64,000 nucleotides of DNA from Mycobacteroides chelonae (GCF_016767715.1 NZ_CP050145.1:620001-684000), one strand, 5' to 3'; shown: positions 34,285 to 43,946, counted from the first letter of the stretch. Numbers and translations are program-made. Notes: a model not told the origin generated them from the sequence alone.

Positions 34285-36410
34285 GCGGGCCCGTACGCCC
34301 GCCCGCCGCGAACCGCATCGACACCCTGCGCGAGTACCACGGGGATACCTTCGTCGATCCGTACGAATGGATGCGCGCGAAGGAGAGCCCAGAGGTCATC
34401 GCGCACCTGGAGGCAGAGAACGCCTACGTCAATGACCAGCTTGGCCACCTAGAAGGCCTGCGCAACAGCATCTTCGGCGAGATCAAGTCCCGCACCAAGG
34501 AGACGGATCTCTCGATTCCCACTCGGATGGGGCAGTGGTGGTACTACGCCCGAAGCTTCGAAGGCAAGCAATACGGTACTCATTGTCGTTGTCCGATAGG
34601 CGAATCCGTCGGAATCGACAGCTGGCGGCCTCCGGCGCTGGATCACGATGTTCCTGGCGAGCAGATCCTGCTCGACGGCAACGTGGAAGCCGAGGGGCAC
34701 GACTTCTTCTCCCTGGGAGCTGCGACTGTCAGCCCCGACGGGAACACGTTGGCTTACTCGGTCGACGTCGTCGGCCACGAGATGTACACCCTGCGCTTCA
34801 AGGATCTGCGGACCGGCCAGATGTACCCGGACGAGATCACCGACATCGGTGCCGGCGCAACCTGGGCGATGGACAGTCGCACCCTGTATTACCCGGTGAT
34901 CGATGAAGCGTTCCGGCCCTACGCTATTCGCCGGTACACCTTGGGTAGTGATACGGAGCCCGTCGAGGTGTTCTCCGAGCCGGACGAGCGTTTCTGGATC
35001 GGCGTGGGCCGTACCCGCAGTGACCGCTTTGTCGCCATCAGCGTGCACTCGTCGGTGACGTCCGAGATCCTGGTCGGTGACGCCGAAGACCCCGCGACCA
35101 CCTTCTCTCCAGTCTGGCTGCGCCGCACCGGTATCGAATACACCGTCGATCACGTTGTGGTCGGCGGTGAGGATCGGCTCCTGATCCTGCACAACGACGG
35201 AGCGGTGAACTTCGCGCTCGCTGACCTACCGTGCGCCGCGGTCGCCCAGGGACCAGCCGACCCGGCACTGGCCCGCACCCTGATCGCCCATCGTGACGAT
35301 GTGCGCCTGGACGGTGTGGAAGCCTTCGCCGAGCGTTTCGTGATCGGCTATCGCCGAGAAGCGCTGCCACGCATCCAGGTATGGCCGATTGAGGCCGACG
35401 GATACGGTGCGCCGCAGGAGGTCGAGTTCGACTCGGAGCTCATGCTGTCCGGTCTGGGCGACAACCCCGAATGGAACTCACCGCTGCTGCGTGTGGGTTG
35501 CACATCCTTCATCACACCGACGCGGGTGTACGACCTCGACGTGCACACCGGGGAACGCACGCTGCTCAAGGAACAACCCGTTCTCGGCGGTTATCGCCGG
35601 GAAGATTATGTGGAGCGACGGGAATGGGCGGTTGCCCAGGACGGCACCCGGATACCGCTGTCGGTGGTTCATCGCACGGACACTCGTGAACCGGCGCCGA
35701 CCATCCTCTACGGGTATGGCGCCTACGAGATGTGCGAGGACCCGCAGTTCAGCATTGGACGCCTCTCGCTGCTGGACAGGGGAGTGGTGTTCGTCATCGC
35801 CCATGTGCGCGGTGGCGGTGAGATGGGCCGCCTCTGGTACGAGGACGGCAAGATGCTGCACAAGAAGCACAGCTTCACCGACTTCGTAGCGGCAGCACGA
35901 CATCTCGTTGATACTGGAATTGCGTTGCCGGACAGGCTCGCGGCGTGGGGCGGGAGCGCGGGCGGTCTGTTGGTGGGTGCCGCCGTGAACCTGGCGCCCG
36001 AACTGTTCGCCGGGGTGCTGGCGCAAGTGCCCTTCGTGGATCCGGTCACCACCATCTGTGACCCGACGCTGCCGCTCACCGTTACCGAATGGGACGAGTG
36101 GGGAAATCCCCTGGAAGACAAGGATGTATACGACTACATCAAGTCGTACTCGCCATACGAGAACATCCGTGCCACCGAGTATCCGACCATTCTCGCGATG
36201 ACATCACTGCATGATTCGCGGGTGCTGTACGTGGAACCGGCCAAATGGGTTGCCGAACTGCGACACACGACTACAGGCGATCGTCCCATCTTGATGCGCA
36301 CCGAGATGACGGCCGGGCACGGTGGTATCAGCGGACGCTATGAGCGCTGGAAAGAAAGCGCATTCCAGCTCGCCTGGGTGCTCGATGTTCTTGGTGCCGT
36401 GAAGGAGTAG
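34281..36410 (+). CDS. ptrB: oligopeptidase B (protease II, S9A)
   Basis: 709 residues from GTG 34281, which overlaps the purC stop; normal length for oligopeptidase B. N-terminal seven-blade propeller domain, C-terminal alpha/beta hydrolase domain with the catalytic Ser in GGSAGGLL, Asp in TSLHDSRV and His in GHGG near the end. Cleaves short peptides after basic residues in the cytosol. Annotated M. tuberculosis genomes carry this gene as two adjacent pieces (Rv0781, Rv0782); here it is a single intact frame. Confidence 0.94.
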   Translation: MSGPVRPPAANRIDTLREYHGDTFVDPYEWMRAKESPEVIAHLEAENAYVNDQLGHLEGLRNSIFGEIKSRTKETDLSIPTRMGQWWYYARSFEGKQYGTHCRCPIGESVGIDSWRPPALDHDVPGEQILLDGNVEAEGHDFFSLGAATVSPDGNTLAYSVDVVGHEMYTLRFKDLRTGQMYPDEITDIGAGATWAMDSRTLYYPVIDEAFRPYAIRRYTLGSDTEPVEVFSEPDERFWIGVGRTRSDRFVAISVHSSVTSEILVGDAEDPATTFSPVWLRRTGIEYTVDHVVVGGEDRLLILHNDGAVNFALADLPCAAVAQGPADPALARTLIAHRDDVRLDGVEAFAERFVIGYRREALPRIQVWPIEADGYGAPQEVEFDSELMLSGLGDNPEWNSPLLRVGCTSFITPTRVYDLDVHTGERTLLKEQPVLGGYRREDYVERREWAVAQDGTRIPLSVVHRTDTREPAPTILYGYGAYEMCEDPQFSIGRLSLLDRGVVFVIAHVRGGGEMGRLWYEDGKMLHKKHSFTDFVAAARHLVDTGIALPDRLAAWGGSAGGLLVGAAVNLAPELFAGVLAQVPFVDPVTTICDPTLPLTVTEWDEWGNPLEDKDVYDYIKSYSPYENIRATEYPTILAMTSLHDSRVLYVEPAKWVAELRHTTTGDRPILMRTEMTAGHGGISGRYERWKESAFQLAWVLDVLGAVKE

Positions 36411-36414
36411 TCGG

Positions 36415-37236
36415 TTGTCCGACGAAGTCGTCGTTGTCACCGGCGCTGGTGGGATGGGCAAGGTCATCGCCCGCCGCCAGGGCATCGGTAAGACCCTGGT
36501 GATCGCGGACTACAACGAGCAGGCACTGCGAGCGGTCGTCGACGAGCTGAAGGCCGATGGACACAACGTCATCGGGCACCGCGTTGACGTCTCCTCTCGC
36601 GAGTCGGTATCCGGGCTCGCCGCCGGCGCCGCACAGCTTGGGCGGATCACCCAGGTGGCGCACACCGCCGGTCTCTCTCCGGCGCAGGCCCCGGCACAAG
36701 CCATCCTGGCCGTCGACCTGGTGGGGGTGGCCCTGGTTCTGGAGGAGTTCGGCAACGTCGTGTCCTCCGGCGGCGCGGGTGTGGTGATCGCCAGCATGGC
36801 CGGCCATATGCCGATGGAACTCTCGGCCGAACAGGAGCGGGAACTGGCGAGCACCGGCGCCGAGGATCTGCTCGCGCTACCGTACGTTCAGAGCATCGAG
36901 TATCCCGCGGTTGCCTACCAGCTGTCGAAGCGCGCCAACCATATTCGCGTGCGAGCACTTGCGCGGCAATGGGGTGCGCGCGGCGCTCGACTCAACTCGA
37001 TCAGCCCTGGGGTGGTGTCCACCAAGATGGGACACCAGGAACTCGCCTCGGAGACCGGTGCCGTCACCAAAGCCATGATCGACGGATCGGCAACCAGACG
37101 GATCGGCACGCCCGACGATATCGCCGCGGCAGCGGCCTTCCTGCTCGGTACCGACGCGTCGTACATCACCGGGACCGATCTTTTGGTCGACGGAGGAGTG
37201 GTCGCTGCGGTGCGGTCCGGCCAGCTGTTCAGTTAA
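36415..37236 (+). CDS. short-chain dehydrogenase/reductase
   Basis: 273 residues of the classical SDR fold. Seen: cofactor motif VVTGAGGMGKVIA (TGxxxGxG-like), Asp after strand 2 (VIADYN) that favours NAD(H), and the YQLSK catalytic Tyr/Lys (about residues 168-172), then SPGVV. The usual NNAG strand-4 motif is replaced by HTAGLSP. Starts at TTG 36415 with AAGGAG upstream, 5 bases after ptrB, so it is in the purC-ptrB operon. Substrate unknown. Last 8 bases overlap the convergent transporter gene. Confidence 0.9.
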   Translation: MSDEVVVVTGAGGMGKVIARRQGIGKTLVIADYNEQALRAVVDELKADGHNVIGHRVDVSSRESVSGLAAGAAQLGRITQVAHTAGLSPAQAPAQAILAVDLVGVALVLEEFGNVVSSGGAGVVIASMAGHMPMELSAEQERELASTGAEDLLALPYVQSIEYPAVAYQLSKRANHIRVRALARQWGARGARLNSISPGVVSTKMGHQELASETGAVTKAMIDGSATRRIGTPDDIAAAAAFLLGTDASYITGTDLLVDGGVVAAVRSGQLFS

Positions 37237-38632
37237 TGGCCGAATCCATGTCTTCCAGTGTCCGGCCCTTGGTTTCGTTCACCCAGCGTGCCACGAACAC
37301 CAGCGACACCACCGCGCAGATCGCGTAGAACCCGTAGGCGATTCCCAACGAGTCGCGTAGCGCGGGGAAGCTGACGGTCACCAGCCAGTTGGCAGCCCAG
37401 TTTCCGGCCGTGGCCACTCCCATGGCCGCCGCCCGGATTCGGTTGGGGAAGATCTCGCCGAGCAGCACCCACACCACCGGGCCCCAGGACATTCCGAACG
37501 CCACGACAAACAGGTTGGCAGCCACCAGCGCAACGGGTCCGGCGACGGGTCCCAGGTGCGGCTTGCCGTCCAGGACGGTGGCCGAACTGAAGACGATTGC
37601 CATCGTGCTGAGCGTCACGGCCATCCCGGCCGAACCAATGAGCAGCAAGGGCTTGCGGCCCACCCGGTCGATCAACGCGATGGCCACCAGCGTTGTGGCG
37701 ATGTTCGTAATGGAGGTGATAACCGTGATGGTGAAGGACGAGCTCTCGCCGAATCCGACGGCCTGCCACAGCACATTCGAGTAGTAGAAGATCACGTTGA
37801 TGCCTACTAACTGCTGAAATACCGCCAGCGCCACACCAACCCACACGATGCCGTACAGACCACCGGTGGGCTTGCGTAGATCACGCCACGAGGGCGCGGT
37901 GCTCTGGTCGAGAGTTTCCTGGATTCGGGTGATTGTGATGTCCAGGTTCTTCTCCCCGAGCAGCCTCGTCAGCACCGTGCGTGCCTCGGGAATTCTGTGG
38001 GTGGCAACGAGATAACGAGGTGACTCGGGGATGGTGAAGGCTAGCGCGCCGTAGACGAGCGCCGGCAGTGCCATCGCGAGAAACATCCAGCGCCATGCCG
38101 GGAGGCCCAACCACAATTCACTGCGCGATCCACCCGCGATATGCGCCAGCAGCCAGTCAACGGTGAGGGACAGGAAGATGCCGGTGACGATTGCCAGTTG
38201 TTGTAGAGAACCCAATCGGCCACGGATGTTCGACGGTGAGGTCTCTGCGATGTAGGCCGGTGCGATCAGCGAGGCGACACCCACCCCCACTCCGCCGATC
38301 ACGCGAAAGATGACGAGCAATTCGATGTTGGTGGACAGCCCGGCGCCGACCGCGCTCAGCAGGAACAGTGCGGCGGCGATCTTCATGACCGCCACCCGCC
38401 CGATCCTGTCGGCCACGCGTCCGGCCGTCATGGCACCGACGGCGGCCCCGAGGAGCGCGGACGCGACCGCGAATCCCAGCTCCGCATCCCGGATGGCGAA
38501 CTCGTCCTGGATCGCTTGTACGGCGCCGTTGATGACCGCGCTGTCGTACCCGAAGAGCAGTCCGCCCAGCGCCGCCACCGAGGCGATCCGCAGGGCACTG
38601 CGACCTGAGGAGAACTCGTCCTCCTCGCTCAT
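37229..38632 (-). CDS. MFS sugar-porter family transporter
   Basis: 467 residues with twelve predicted helices. Seen: GGLLFGYDSAVINGAV in helix 1, the RxGRR/K loop as GRVADRIGRVAV, PESPRYLV after helix 6, the helix 7 motif QQLVGINVIFYYSN, and DRVGRKPLLL, all hallmarks of sugar:H+ symporters (GalP/XylE/GLUT type). The C-terminus NETKGRTLEDMD is also diagnostic. ATG 38632 has GGAGGT 3 bases upstream, favoured over longer frames. Likely imports a hexose, pentose or polyol. Confidence 0.94.
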   Translation of the reverse strand: MSEEDEFSSGRSALRIASVAALGGLLFGYDSAVINGAVQAIQDEFAIRDAELGFAVASALLGAAVGAMTAGRVADRIGRVAVMKIAAALFLLSAVGAGLSTNIELLVIFRVIGGVGVGVASLIAPAYIAETSPSNIRGRLGSLQQLAIVTGIFLSLTVDWLLAHIAGGSRSELWLGLPAWRWMFLAMALPALVYGALAFTIPESPRYLVATHRIPEARTVLTRLLGEKNLDITITRIQETLDQSTAPSWRDLRKPTGGLYGIVWVGVALAVFQQLVGINVIFYYSNVLWQAVGFGESSSFTITVITSITNIATTLVAIALIDRVGRKPLLLIGSAGMAVTLSTMAIVFSSATVLDGKPHLGPVAGPVALVAANLFVVAFGMSWGPVVWVLLGEIFPNRIRAAAMGVATAGNWAANWLVTVSFPALRDSLGIAYGFYAICAVVSLVFVARWVNETKGRTLEDMDSAIN

Positions 38633-38686
38633 ATGACCTCCCGCAACGTTGCGTAATGTGCGAACAGTCAACCATCGCAACACCGG

Positions 38687-38692
38687 TAACGT
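38687..38692 (+). promoter_or_regulatory. -10 box (TAACGT) of the glutathione-peroxidase gene
   Basis: TAACGT ends 7 bases before ATG 38700; leaderless mRNA predicted. Confidence 0.45.
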
Positions 38693-38699
38693 GGTGAGC

Positions 38700-39188
38700 A
38701 TGTCCGATCTCGCCTCCATTCCGTTGACCGCACTCGACGGCGCAGAGCTGTCACTTGCCGATTTCGGTGATAACGCCGTGCTGGTCGTCAACGTCGCGTC
38801 CAAATGTGGCCTCACCCCGCAGTACGCGGCTCTGGAAAAACTGGCCACCGACTACGCCGACCGTGGCCTGACAGTGCTGGGCGTGCCGTGTAACCAATTC
38901 ATGGGGCAGGAACCCGGGACGGCGGAGGAGATCCAGACGTTCTGCTCCACCACCTACGGGGTGAGCTTCCCGCTGCTGGAGAAGACTGATGTCAACGGTG
39001 AGAGCCGGCATCCGCTGTACGCCGAGCTCACCAAGACCGCTGATTCCGAAGGCACTGCCGGGGACGTGCAGTGGAACTTCGAGAAGTTCTTGATCGCGCG
39101 GGACGGTTCGGTGGTCAACCGGTTTCGGCCGACGACGGTGCCGGATGCTCCCGAGGTGATCGCGGCCATCGAGAAGGAGCTGGGTTAG
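38700..39188 (+). CDS. glutathione-peroxidase-family thiol peroxidase (Cys type)
   Basis: 162 residues. Active-site NVASKCGLTPQY (peroxidatic Cys about 36), GVPCNQFMGQEPG with Gln and a second Cys, and WNFEKFL with the conserved Trp. In actinobacteria such Cys-type enzymes reduce peroxides with thioredoxin rather than glutathione. Cytosolic, no signal peptide. Divergent from the sugar transporter and with its own -10 box. Confidence 0.94.
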   Translation: MSDLASIPLTALDGAELSLADFGDNAVLVVNVASKCGLTPQYAALEKLATDYADRGLTVLGVPCNQFMGQEPGTAEEIQTFCSTTYGVSFPLLEKTDVNGESRHPLYAELTKTADSEGTAGDVQWNFEKFLIARDGSVVNRFRPTTVPDAPEVIAAIEKELG

Positions 39189-39260
39189 CGCGCCGGAGCG
39201 TTCTTTTCGATGCGGGGTGTCTGACACCTTGCGTACATCTGGAGTTGCCACACTGGCGGC

Positions 39261-39965
39261 ATGGCAGGACAGCTGCTGGTATCGGTGTCGGGAATCTGCG
39301 ATCGCACTCTCGACGAGATCGCTGTATTTACTGAGGAAATGGATAAGCGGTCGATTCCGCTGTCGTTCCTCGTGTCCCCGCGCTTGAAGGGCAAGTACCG
39401 CCTGGTGGAGGACCAGCCGACGGTCGACTGGCTGGCCGCACGCCGGTCGCGGGGCGATGCTATCGTCCTGCACGGATACGACCAGGCCGCCACCAAGAAG
39501 CGTCGCGATGAGTTCGCGGCGTTGCCCGCACACGAGGCCAACCTGCGTCTGATGGCCGCCGACCGTGTGATGGAGCAGACCGGCTTGCGTACGCGCCTGT
39601 TCGCGGCACCGGGGTGGATGGCCTCGGCCGGCGCAGTGGAAATGCTGCCGCGCAACGGTTTCCGTCTGAATATTGGACTTTCCGAGATCACCGACCTGGT
39701 CCATGGCACCTCGGTGCGGGCTCGGGTGCTGGGTATCGGCGAGGGATTCCTCTCCGAGCCCTGGTGGTGCCGGATGCTGGTGCTCTCGGCCGCGCGGACC
39801 GCGCGCCGCGACGGTGTGGTGCGTGTGGCCATCTCGGCCAAACACCTCCGTAAGCCCGGTCCGCGGCAAGCCATGATCGACGCCATCGACCTCTCGCTGC
39901 TGCACGGCTCGGTTCCGGGCGTCTATGAATGGTCGCCCAAGCAGGTATTGCACAGCGTGGCCTAG
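39261..39965 (+). CDS. DUF2334 polysaccharide-deacetylase-like protein (Rv0784-like)
   Basis: 234 residues. A divergent NodB-fold protein: VSVSGICDRTLDEIAVF at the N-terminus, FLVSPRLKGKYRLVED, IVLHGYDQA (HG metal region), APGWMASAGA and VAISAKHL. Family DUF2334 is related to polysaccharide deacetylases but its substrate is unknown. No signal peptide. The gene order DUF2334 - FAD dehydrogenase is the same as Rv0784-Rv0785, here interrupted by a lipoprotein gene. Confidence 0.85.
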   Translation: MAGQLLVSVSGICDRTLDEIAVFTEEMDKRSIPLSFLVSPRLKGKYRLVEDQPTVDWLAARRSRGDAIVLHGYDQAATKKRRDEFAALPAHEANLRLMAADRVMEQTGLRTRLFAAPGWMASAGAVEMLPRNGFRLNIGLSEITDLVHGTSVRARVLGIGEGFLSEPWWCRMLVLSAARTARRDGVVRVAISAKHLRKPGPRQAMIDAIDLSLLHGSVPGVYEWSPKQVLHSVA

Positions 39966-39969
39966 TCGC

Positions 39970-39975
39970 TACAGT
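39970..39975 (+). promoter_or_regulatory. -10 box (TACAGT) of the small lipoprotein gene
   Basis: TACAGT ends 6 bases before ATG 39982; leaderless mRNA predicted and start supported. Confidence 0.45.
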
Positions 39976-39981
39976 TTGCCC

Positions 39982-40560
39982 ATGCTTCGTGCATGGGTCT
40001 GTGCGCTGTTGAGTTCATTCGCGTTGCTGTCGTGTGGGAATGATCCCTCGCCTTCGTCTAGGACCTACTTACCGTCGCCTTCAAGCACTTCTTTGCCGGC
40101 CCCGCCTCATTACGTGGATCTGACGGGGTACCGCGAAATCGGTATGAGCGTTGAGAGGGACGGCTTCCGCGATGGGGACATCCGTGCCTATGCGGGAGGA
40201 TTCAGCACTCCAGACGGATTGCGCTGTCGCTTCGCCCCCTGGAACAGCGGTAAGGGCGGGCCACCTGGATTCGCGCGGTGCTGGGGGAGCTTGCCGGGCG
40301 CGCCTGACTGGGCGCGAACCGCGGTCGCCTCGAACGATCGCCCCGGGCAATTCCTGCGCGAGGAACCCGCGTCAGAAAATCGCGAGTTCCGACTCTTGCC
40401 GCCGATGTCGACGATCACCGTGCTGGCATTCGAGGGCGACAATGTCTCCTGTGCGGTTGGAGATGCGGGTCTTACCGCATGTCGTCTCCATATCGGCACC
40501 ACTAATGGGCAGTACGACCATGGCTTTGTGCTTTCACCGCAAGGTAGTTGGACCTTTTAA
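39982..40560 (+). CDS. hypothetical lipoprotein
   Basis: 192 residues. Lipoprotein signal MLRAWVCALLSSFALLSCG with lipobox LLSC (lipidated Cys about residue 18), then a Ser/Pro linker and a compact domain with four more Cys (RCRF, RCWG, SCAV, ACRL), probably two disulphides, outside the membrane. No known family recognised. The gene lies between the DUF2334 and FAD-dehydrogenase genes, which are neighbours in M. tuberculosis, so it appears inserted or lineage-specific. Confidence 0.75.
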   Translation: MLRAWVCALLSSFALLSCGNDPSPSSRTYLPSPSSTSLPAPPHYVDLTGYREIGMSVERDGFRDGDIRAYAGGFSTPDGLRCRFAPWNSGKGGPPGFARCWGSLPGAPDWARTAVASNDRPGQFLREEPASENREFRLLPPMSTITVLAFEGDNVSCAVGDAGLTACRLHIGTTNGQYDHGFVLSPQGSWTF

Positions 40561-40577
40561 TCGTCAATCGACCCCGC

Positions 40578-40583
40578 TACGGT
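40578..40583 (+). promoter_or_regulatory. -10 box (TACGGT) of the FAD-dehydrogenase gene
   Basis: TACGGT ends 6 bases before GTG 40590; leaderless mRNA predicted, and it argues against the longer frame from 40548. Confidence 0.45.
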
Positions 40584-40589
40584 GAACCG

Positions 40590-42248
40590 GTGAGTGACGC
40601 GAGTTCCGATGTCATCGTCGTCGGCGCAGGTCTTGCCGGATTGGTGGCGGCCTGTGAGTTGGTGGACCGCGGCAAGAATGTCGTCATCGTCGAGCAGGAG
40701 AACGCCGCCAATCTGGGCGGGCAGGCGTACTGGTCGTTCGGAGGCCTGTTCTTCGTCAACAGTCCTGAACAGCGTCGCCTGGGCATCAAGGACTCCCACG
40801 AGCTGGCACTACAGGATTGGCTCGGCACCGCCGGCTTCGACCGGCCGGAGGACCACTGGCCTCGTCAATGGGCACACGCGTATGTCGACTTCGCCGCAGG
40901 TGAGAAGCGAAGTTGGCTGCGCGCCAGGGGGTTACAAACATTTCCCGTGGTGGCGTGGGCCGAACGCGGCGGTAAGGACGCGCTGGGGCCGGGCAACTCG
41001 GTTCCGCGATTCCATATCACCTGGGGCACCGGGCCTGGCCTGGTGGAGATCTTCGCCCGGCGCGTGCTCGCCGCTGTGGACCGGGGGCAAGTGCGCATCG
41101 CCTACCGCCACCAGGTCGATGAGCTGATCGTCGAACAAGGCGCCGCCGTGGGTGTCCGGGGCACCGTGCTGGAGCCTTCCACCGACGCGAGGGGTATCGC
41201 TTCCTCGCGAACAGCAGTGGGAAAGTTTGAGTTCCGTGCGCAAGCCGTCATCGTGACCAGTGGCGGCATCGGGGCCAACCACGATCTCGTGCGGGCCAAC
41301 TGGCCCGAGCGGATGGGACGTGTTCCGGAGCAGCTGTTGACCGGCGTGCCCGCGCATGTCGATGGGCGCATGCTCGGGATCTCGGTTGGTGCGGGTGCCC
41401 ACCTGATCAACCGTGACCGCATGTGGCATTACACCGAGGGCATCACCAACTACGACCCGGTCTGGCGGGGTCACGGGATTCGCATCCTTCCCGGTCCCTC
41501 ATCACTCTGGTTGGACGCCAATGGATCTCGAATTCCAGCGCCCTTGTTCCCCGGATTCGACACCTTGGGCACGTTGGAGCACATCTGCCGTAGCGGGCAC
41601 GACTACTCGTGGTTCATCCTGAATGCGCGGATTATCGCCAAGGAGTTTGCACTGTCGGGGCAAGAGCAGAATCCCGACCTCACGGGCAAGGATGTGCGGG
41701 GGGTGCTCCGGCGTGGCAAGGCCGGCGCGCCGGCGCCGGTGCAGGCGTTCGTCGATAAGGGCGTCGACTTCGTCAGTGCCACGAATCTGCCCGATCTGGT
41801 AGCCAAGATGAACGCGCTGCCGGACGTCACCCCGCTGGACTACGCGACGATCGCTCAGCAGGTAACGGCACGCGACCGTGAGGTGGCCAACCCGTTCGGC
41901 AAGGACCCGCAGATAGCCGCCATCCGCGCCGCGCGGGGGTATCTCGCCGATCGGATTGTCCGGGTGGTGGCTCCGCACCGCCTCACCGACCCCAAGGCGG
42001 GTCCGTTGATCGCCGTCAAGTTGCATATCTTGACCCGAAAGACGTTGGGCGGCTTGGAGACTGATCTGGATTCGCGGGTGTTGCGGGCCGACGGAAGTTG
42101 CTTCGAGGGCCTGTATGCGGCTGGAGAGGTCGCCGGGTTCGGCGGCGGCGGCGTGCACGGATATCGCGCCTTGGAGGGCACGTTCCTGGGTGGCTGCATC
42201 TTCAGCGGACGGGCCGCGGGCCGGGGCGCCGCCGAGGATATCGGCTAG
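40590..42248 (+). CDS. FAD-binding dehydrogenase, fumarate-reductase/KstD-like (Rv0785-like)
   Basis: 552 residues. N-terminal FAD motif DVIVVGAGLAGLVAACELV, EQENAANLGGQAYWSFGG, and a C-terminal LYAAGEVAGFGGGGVHGYRALEGT that closes the FAD site. Belongs to the succinate dehydrogenase/3-ketosteroid-delta1-dehydrogenase superfamily flavoproteins; Rv0785 homologue by position and length. Substrate unknown. GTG 40590 chosen from the -10 box and because it removes a non-homologous N-terminal extension. Cytosolic or peripheral. Confidence 0.92.
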   Translation: MSDASSDVIVVGAGLAGLVAACELVDRGKNVVIVEQENAANLGGQAYWSFGGLFFVNSPEQRRLGIKDSHELALQDWLGTAGFDRPEDHWPRQWAHAYVDFAAGEKRSWLRARGLQTFPVVAWAERGGKDALGPGNSVPRFHITWGTGPGLVEIFARRVLAAVDRGQVRIAYRHQVDELIVEQGAAVGVRGTVLEPSTDARGIASSRTAVGKFEFRAQAVIVTSGGIGANHDLVRANWPERMGRVPEQLLTGVPAHVDGRMLGISVGAGAHLINRDRMWHYTEGITNYDPVWRGHGIRILPGPSSLWLDANGSRIPAPLFPGFDTLGTLEHICRSGHDYSWFILNARIIAKEFALSGQEQNPDLTGKDVRGVLRRGKAGAPAPVQAFVDKGVDFVSATNLPDLVAKMNALPDVTPLDYATIAQQVTARDREVANPFGKDPQIAAIRAARGYLADRIVRVVAPHRLTDPKAGPLIAVKLHILTRKTLGGLETDLDSRVLRADGSCFEGLYAAGEVAGFGGGGVHGYRALEGTFLGGCIFSGRAAGRGAAEDIG

Positions 42249-42272
42249 GGCGCTCATCGAAACCGGGGTTCT

Positions 42273-42288
42273 GGCGAAAATGTGCGAG
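42273..42288 (+). repeat. short dispersed repeat GGCGAAAATGTGCGAG
   Basis: Matches 14 of 16 bases with GGCGAGAAAGTGCGAG at 55365-55380. Both copies are at or just after the 3' end of a gene. Meaning unknown; could be chance. Confidence 0.35.
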
Positions 42289-42326
42289 ACGATCCCGCCA
42301 CAACCTCGGCTTCGGCGCTGAAGGCG

Positions 42327-42977
42327 CTAGAACACCACCGCGTCCTCGTGCGGCAGCACCTGGAAGTCGGCGTCAGACATCTCGCGAAACCGCGTGTAGA
42401 AGAACGGGTATGCGGCCTCCTGCAATATGCCCTGGTGGATCGGCACCGCCCGAGCAGGGTTGACCGCGCGCAGGTATTCGATGGCCTCGGACACCTTCAT
42501 CCACGGCGCCGCCGCCGGCAGCGCCAGCACGTCGACCTCCTCGCCGGGAGTGAAGAGCGCGTCGCCAGGGTGCATGAGCCGCGCGGGATGGCCGGCGTCG
42601 CCGATCAGATACGAGGTGTTGTCGATGAGCGGGATCTCCGGGTGGATGACCGCGTGCTGCCCACCTACCCCACGCACACTCAGATCCGCGACGGTGAAGT
42701 TGTCACCGGCATGCACCGCCTGCCACGGCTCGCCCAGCTGCGCCGCCGTCATCGGGTCGGCGTACAGCGCCGCCCCCGGGTTGGCGTCGACCAGCGCGGG
42801 TAGCCGTGCCAGGTCCACATGGTCGGGATGCTGATGGGTGATCAGGATGGCCGACAGGCCGGTGATGCCCTCGAATCCGTGCGAGAAGTTGCCCGGATCG
42901 AACAGCAGGGTCGTGCTCCCATTTTCAGACGGAAATTCTGCCAGCAGGCACGAATGCCCGAAGTGGGTCAGCTGCAT
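42327..42977 (-). CDS. metallo-beta-lactamase-fold hydrolase (UlaG-like)
   Basis: 216 residues. Starts MQLTHFGHSCLL, a UlaG/YtnP-like N-terminus, then LLFDPG, the metal motif THQHPDHVDLARL (HxHxDH) and a later His in GQHAVIHPEI plus LMHPGDALFTPGE with Asp. Cytosolic metal-dependent hydrolase of unknown substrate. ATG 42977 chosen from a -10 box 7 bases upstream; the frame runs on antisense to purS without meaning. Divergent from purS. Confidence 0.9.
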   Translation of the reverse strand: MQLTHFGHSCLLAEFPSENGSTTLLFDPGNFSHGFEGITGLSAILITHQHPDHVDLARLPALVDANPGAALYADPMTAAQLGEPWQAVHAGDNFTVADLSVRGVGGQHAVIHPEIPLIDNTSYLIGDAGHPARLMHPGDALFTPGEEVDVLALPAAAPWMKVSEAIEYLRAVNPARAVPIHQGILQEAAYPFFYTRFREMSDADFQVLPHEDAVVF

Positions 42978-42984
42978 GAAGGGG

Positions 42985-42990
42985 AGTCTA
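42985..42990 (-). promoter_or_regulatory. -10 box (TAGACT) of the metallo-hydrolase gene
   Basis: TAGACT on the minus strand ends 7 bases before ATG 42977; leaderless mRNA predicted. Confidence 0.45.
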
Positions 42991-43016
42991 GGCGGGATGT
43001 GTCCGGGCCCACACGG

Positions 43017-43022
43017 TAAAGT
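43017..43022 (+). promoter_or_regulatory. -10 box (TAAAGT) of purS-purQ
   Basis: TAAAGT ends 6 bases before GTG 43029; leaderless mRNA predicted. Confidence 0.55.
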
Positions 43023-43028
43023 CAGGCC

Positions 43029-43268
43029 GTGGCCCGAGTCGTCGTAAACGTCATGCCGAAACCCGAGATCCTGGACCCGCAGGGGCAAGCGATCGTGGGC
43101 GCACTCGCCCGCCTTGGCTATGCCGGTGTGGCAGACGTCCGGCAGGGCAAGCGCTTTGAGTTGGAGTTCGAGGGCGAGATCGGTGACGCCGATCTCGAGT
43201 CGATCGCCGAGGCGCTGCTCGCCAACACCGTCATCGAGGACTGGGAAATCGTGCGGGAGTCCGAATGA
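43029..43268 (+). CDS. purS: FGAM synthase subunit PurS
   Basis: 79 residues, a small alpha/beta subunit that bridges PurL and PurQ in the three-part formylglycinamidine ribonucleotide synthase. Typical PurS features: [35 protein letters not shown], and [13 protein letters not shown] start with a -10 box 6 bases upstream; stop overlaps the purQ start (ATGA). The PurL partner is encoded 7 kb downstream. Confidence 0.96.
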   Translation: MARVVVNVMPKPEILDPQGQAIVGALARLGYAGVADVRQGKRFELEFEGEIGDADLESIAEALLANTVIEDWEIVRESE

Positions 43269-43939
43269 CCCCACGCATCGGTGTCATCACGTTCCCCGGC
43301 ACCCTCGATGACGTCGACGCAGCCCGTGCGGCACGGCTCTCCGGTGCCGAGGCGGTCTCGTTGTGGCACGACGATGCCGACCTGAAGTCCGTCGATGCGG
43401 TGATCGTGCCCGGTGGCTTTTCCTACGGCGATTACCTGCGTGCCGGGGCCATCGCGCGGTTCGCTCCCGTGATGCGTTCCGTGGTTGACGCCGCCGCACA
43501 AGGCCTGCCAATCCTGGGTATCTGCAATGGTTTCCAGGTGCTGTGCGAAGCAGGCCTGCTGCCTGGTGCATTGACACGTAACGCCGGATTGCACTTCGTA
43601 TGCCGCGACGTATGGCTGGGCGTCGACGCCAACAACACGGCGTGGTCGTCTCGGTACGACAAAGGTGCCGACATCCTGGTGCCACTGAAGTCCGGTGAAG
43701 GCCGGTATGTGGCCTCCGATGAGGTACTCGACGAGTTGGAGAGCGAAGGCCGGGTGGTCTTCCGCTACCGCGAGAACCCCAACGGGTCGATGCGCGATAT
43801 CGCGGGGATTTCCTCGGCCAATGGCCGCGTGGTGGGGCTCATGCCGCACCCGGAGCATGCGACCGAGCCGCTGACCGGCCCGAGCGATGACGGGCTCGGC
43901 ATTTTTTACTCGGCGCTCGACGCCGTGCTCAGCGCCTGA
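43265..43939 (+). CDS. purQ: FGAM synthase glutaminase subunit PurQ
   Basis: 224 residues, class I glutamine amidotransferase that supplies ammonia to PurL. Seen: [19 protein letters not shown], the nucleophile Cys in GICNGFQVL (about residue 86), and the His/Glu pair in [10 protein letters not shown] (about 197-201). ATG overlaps the purS stop (ATGA). Followed by a long-loop inverted repeat before the convergent encapsulin gene. Confidence 0.97.
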   Translation: MTPRIGVITFPGTLDDVDAARAARLSGAEAVSLWHDDADLKSVDAVIVPGGFSYGDYLRAGAIARFAPVMRSVVDAAAQGLPILGICNGFQVLCEAGLLPGALTRNAGLHFVCRDVWLGVDANNTAWSSRYDKGADILVPLKSGEGRYVASDEVLDELESEGRVVFRYRENPNGSMRDIAGISSANGRVVGLMPHPEHATEPLTGPSDDGLGIFYSALDAVLSA

Positions 43940-43946
43940 TTTCCTT

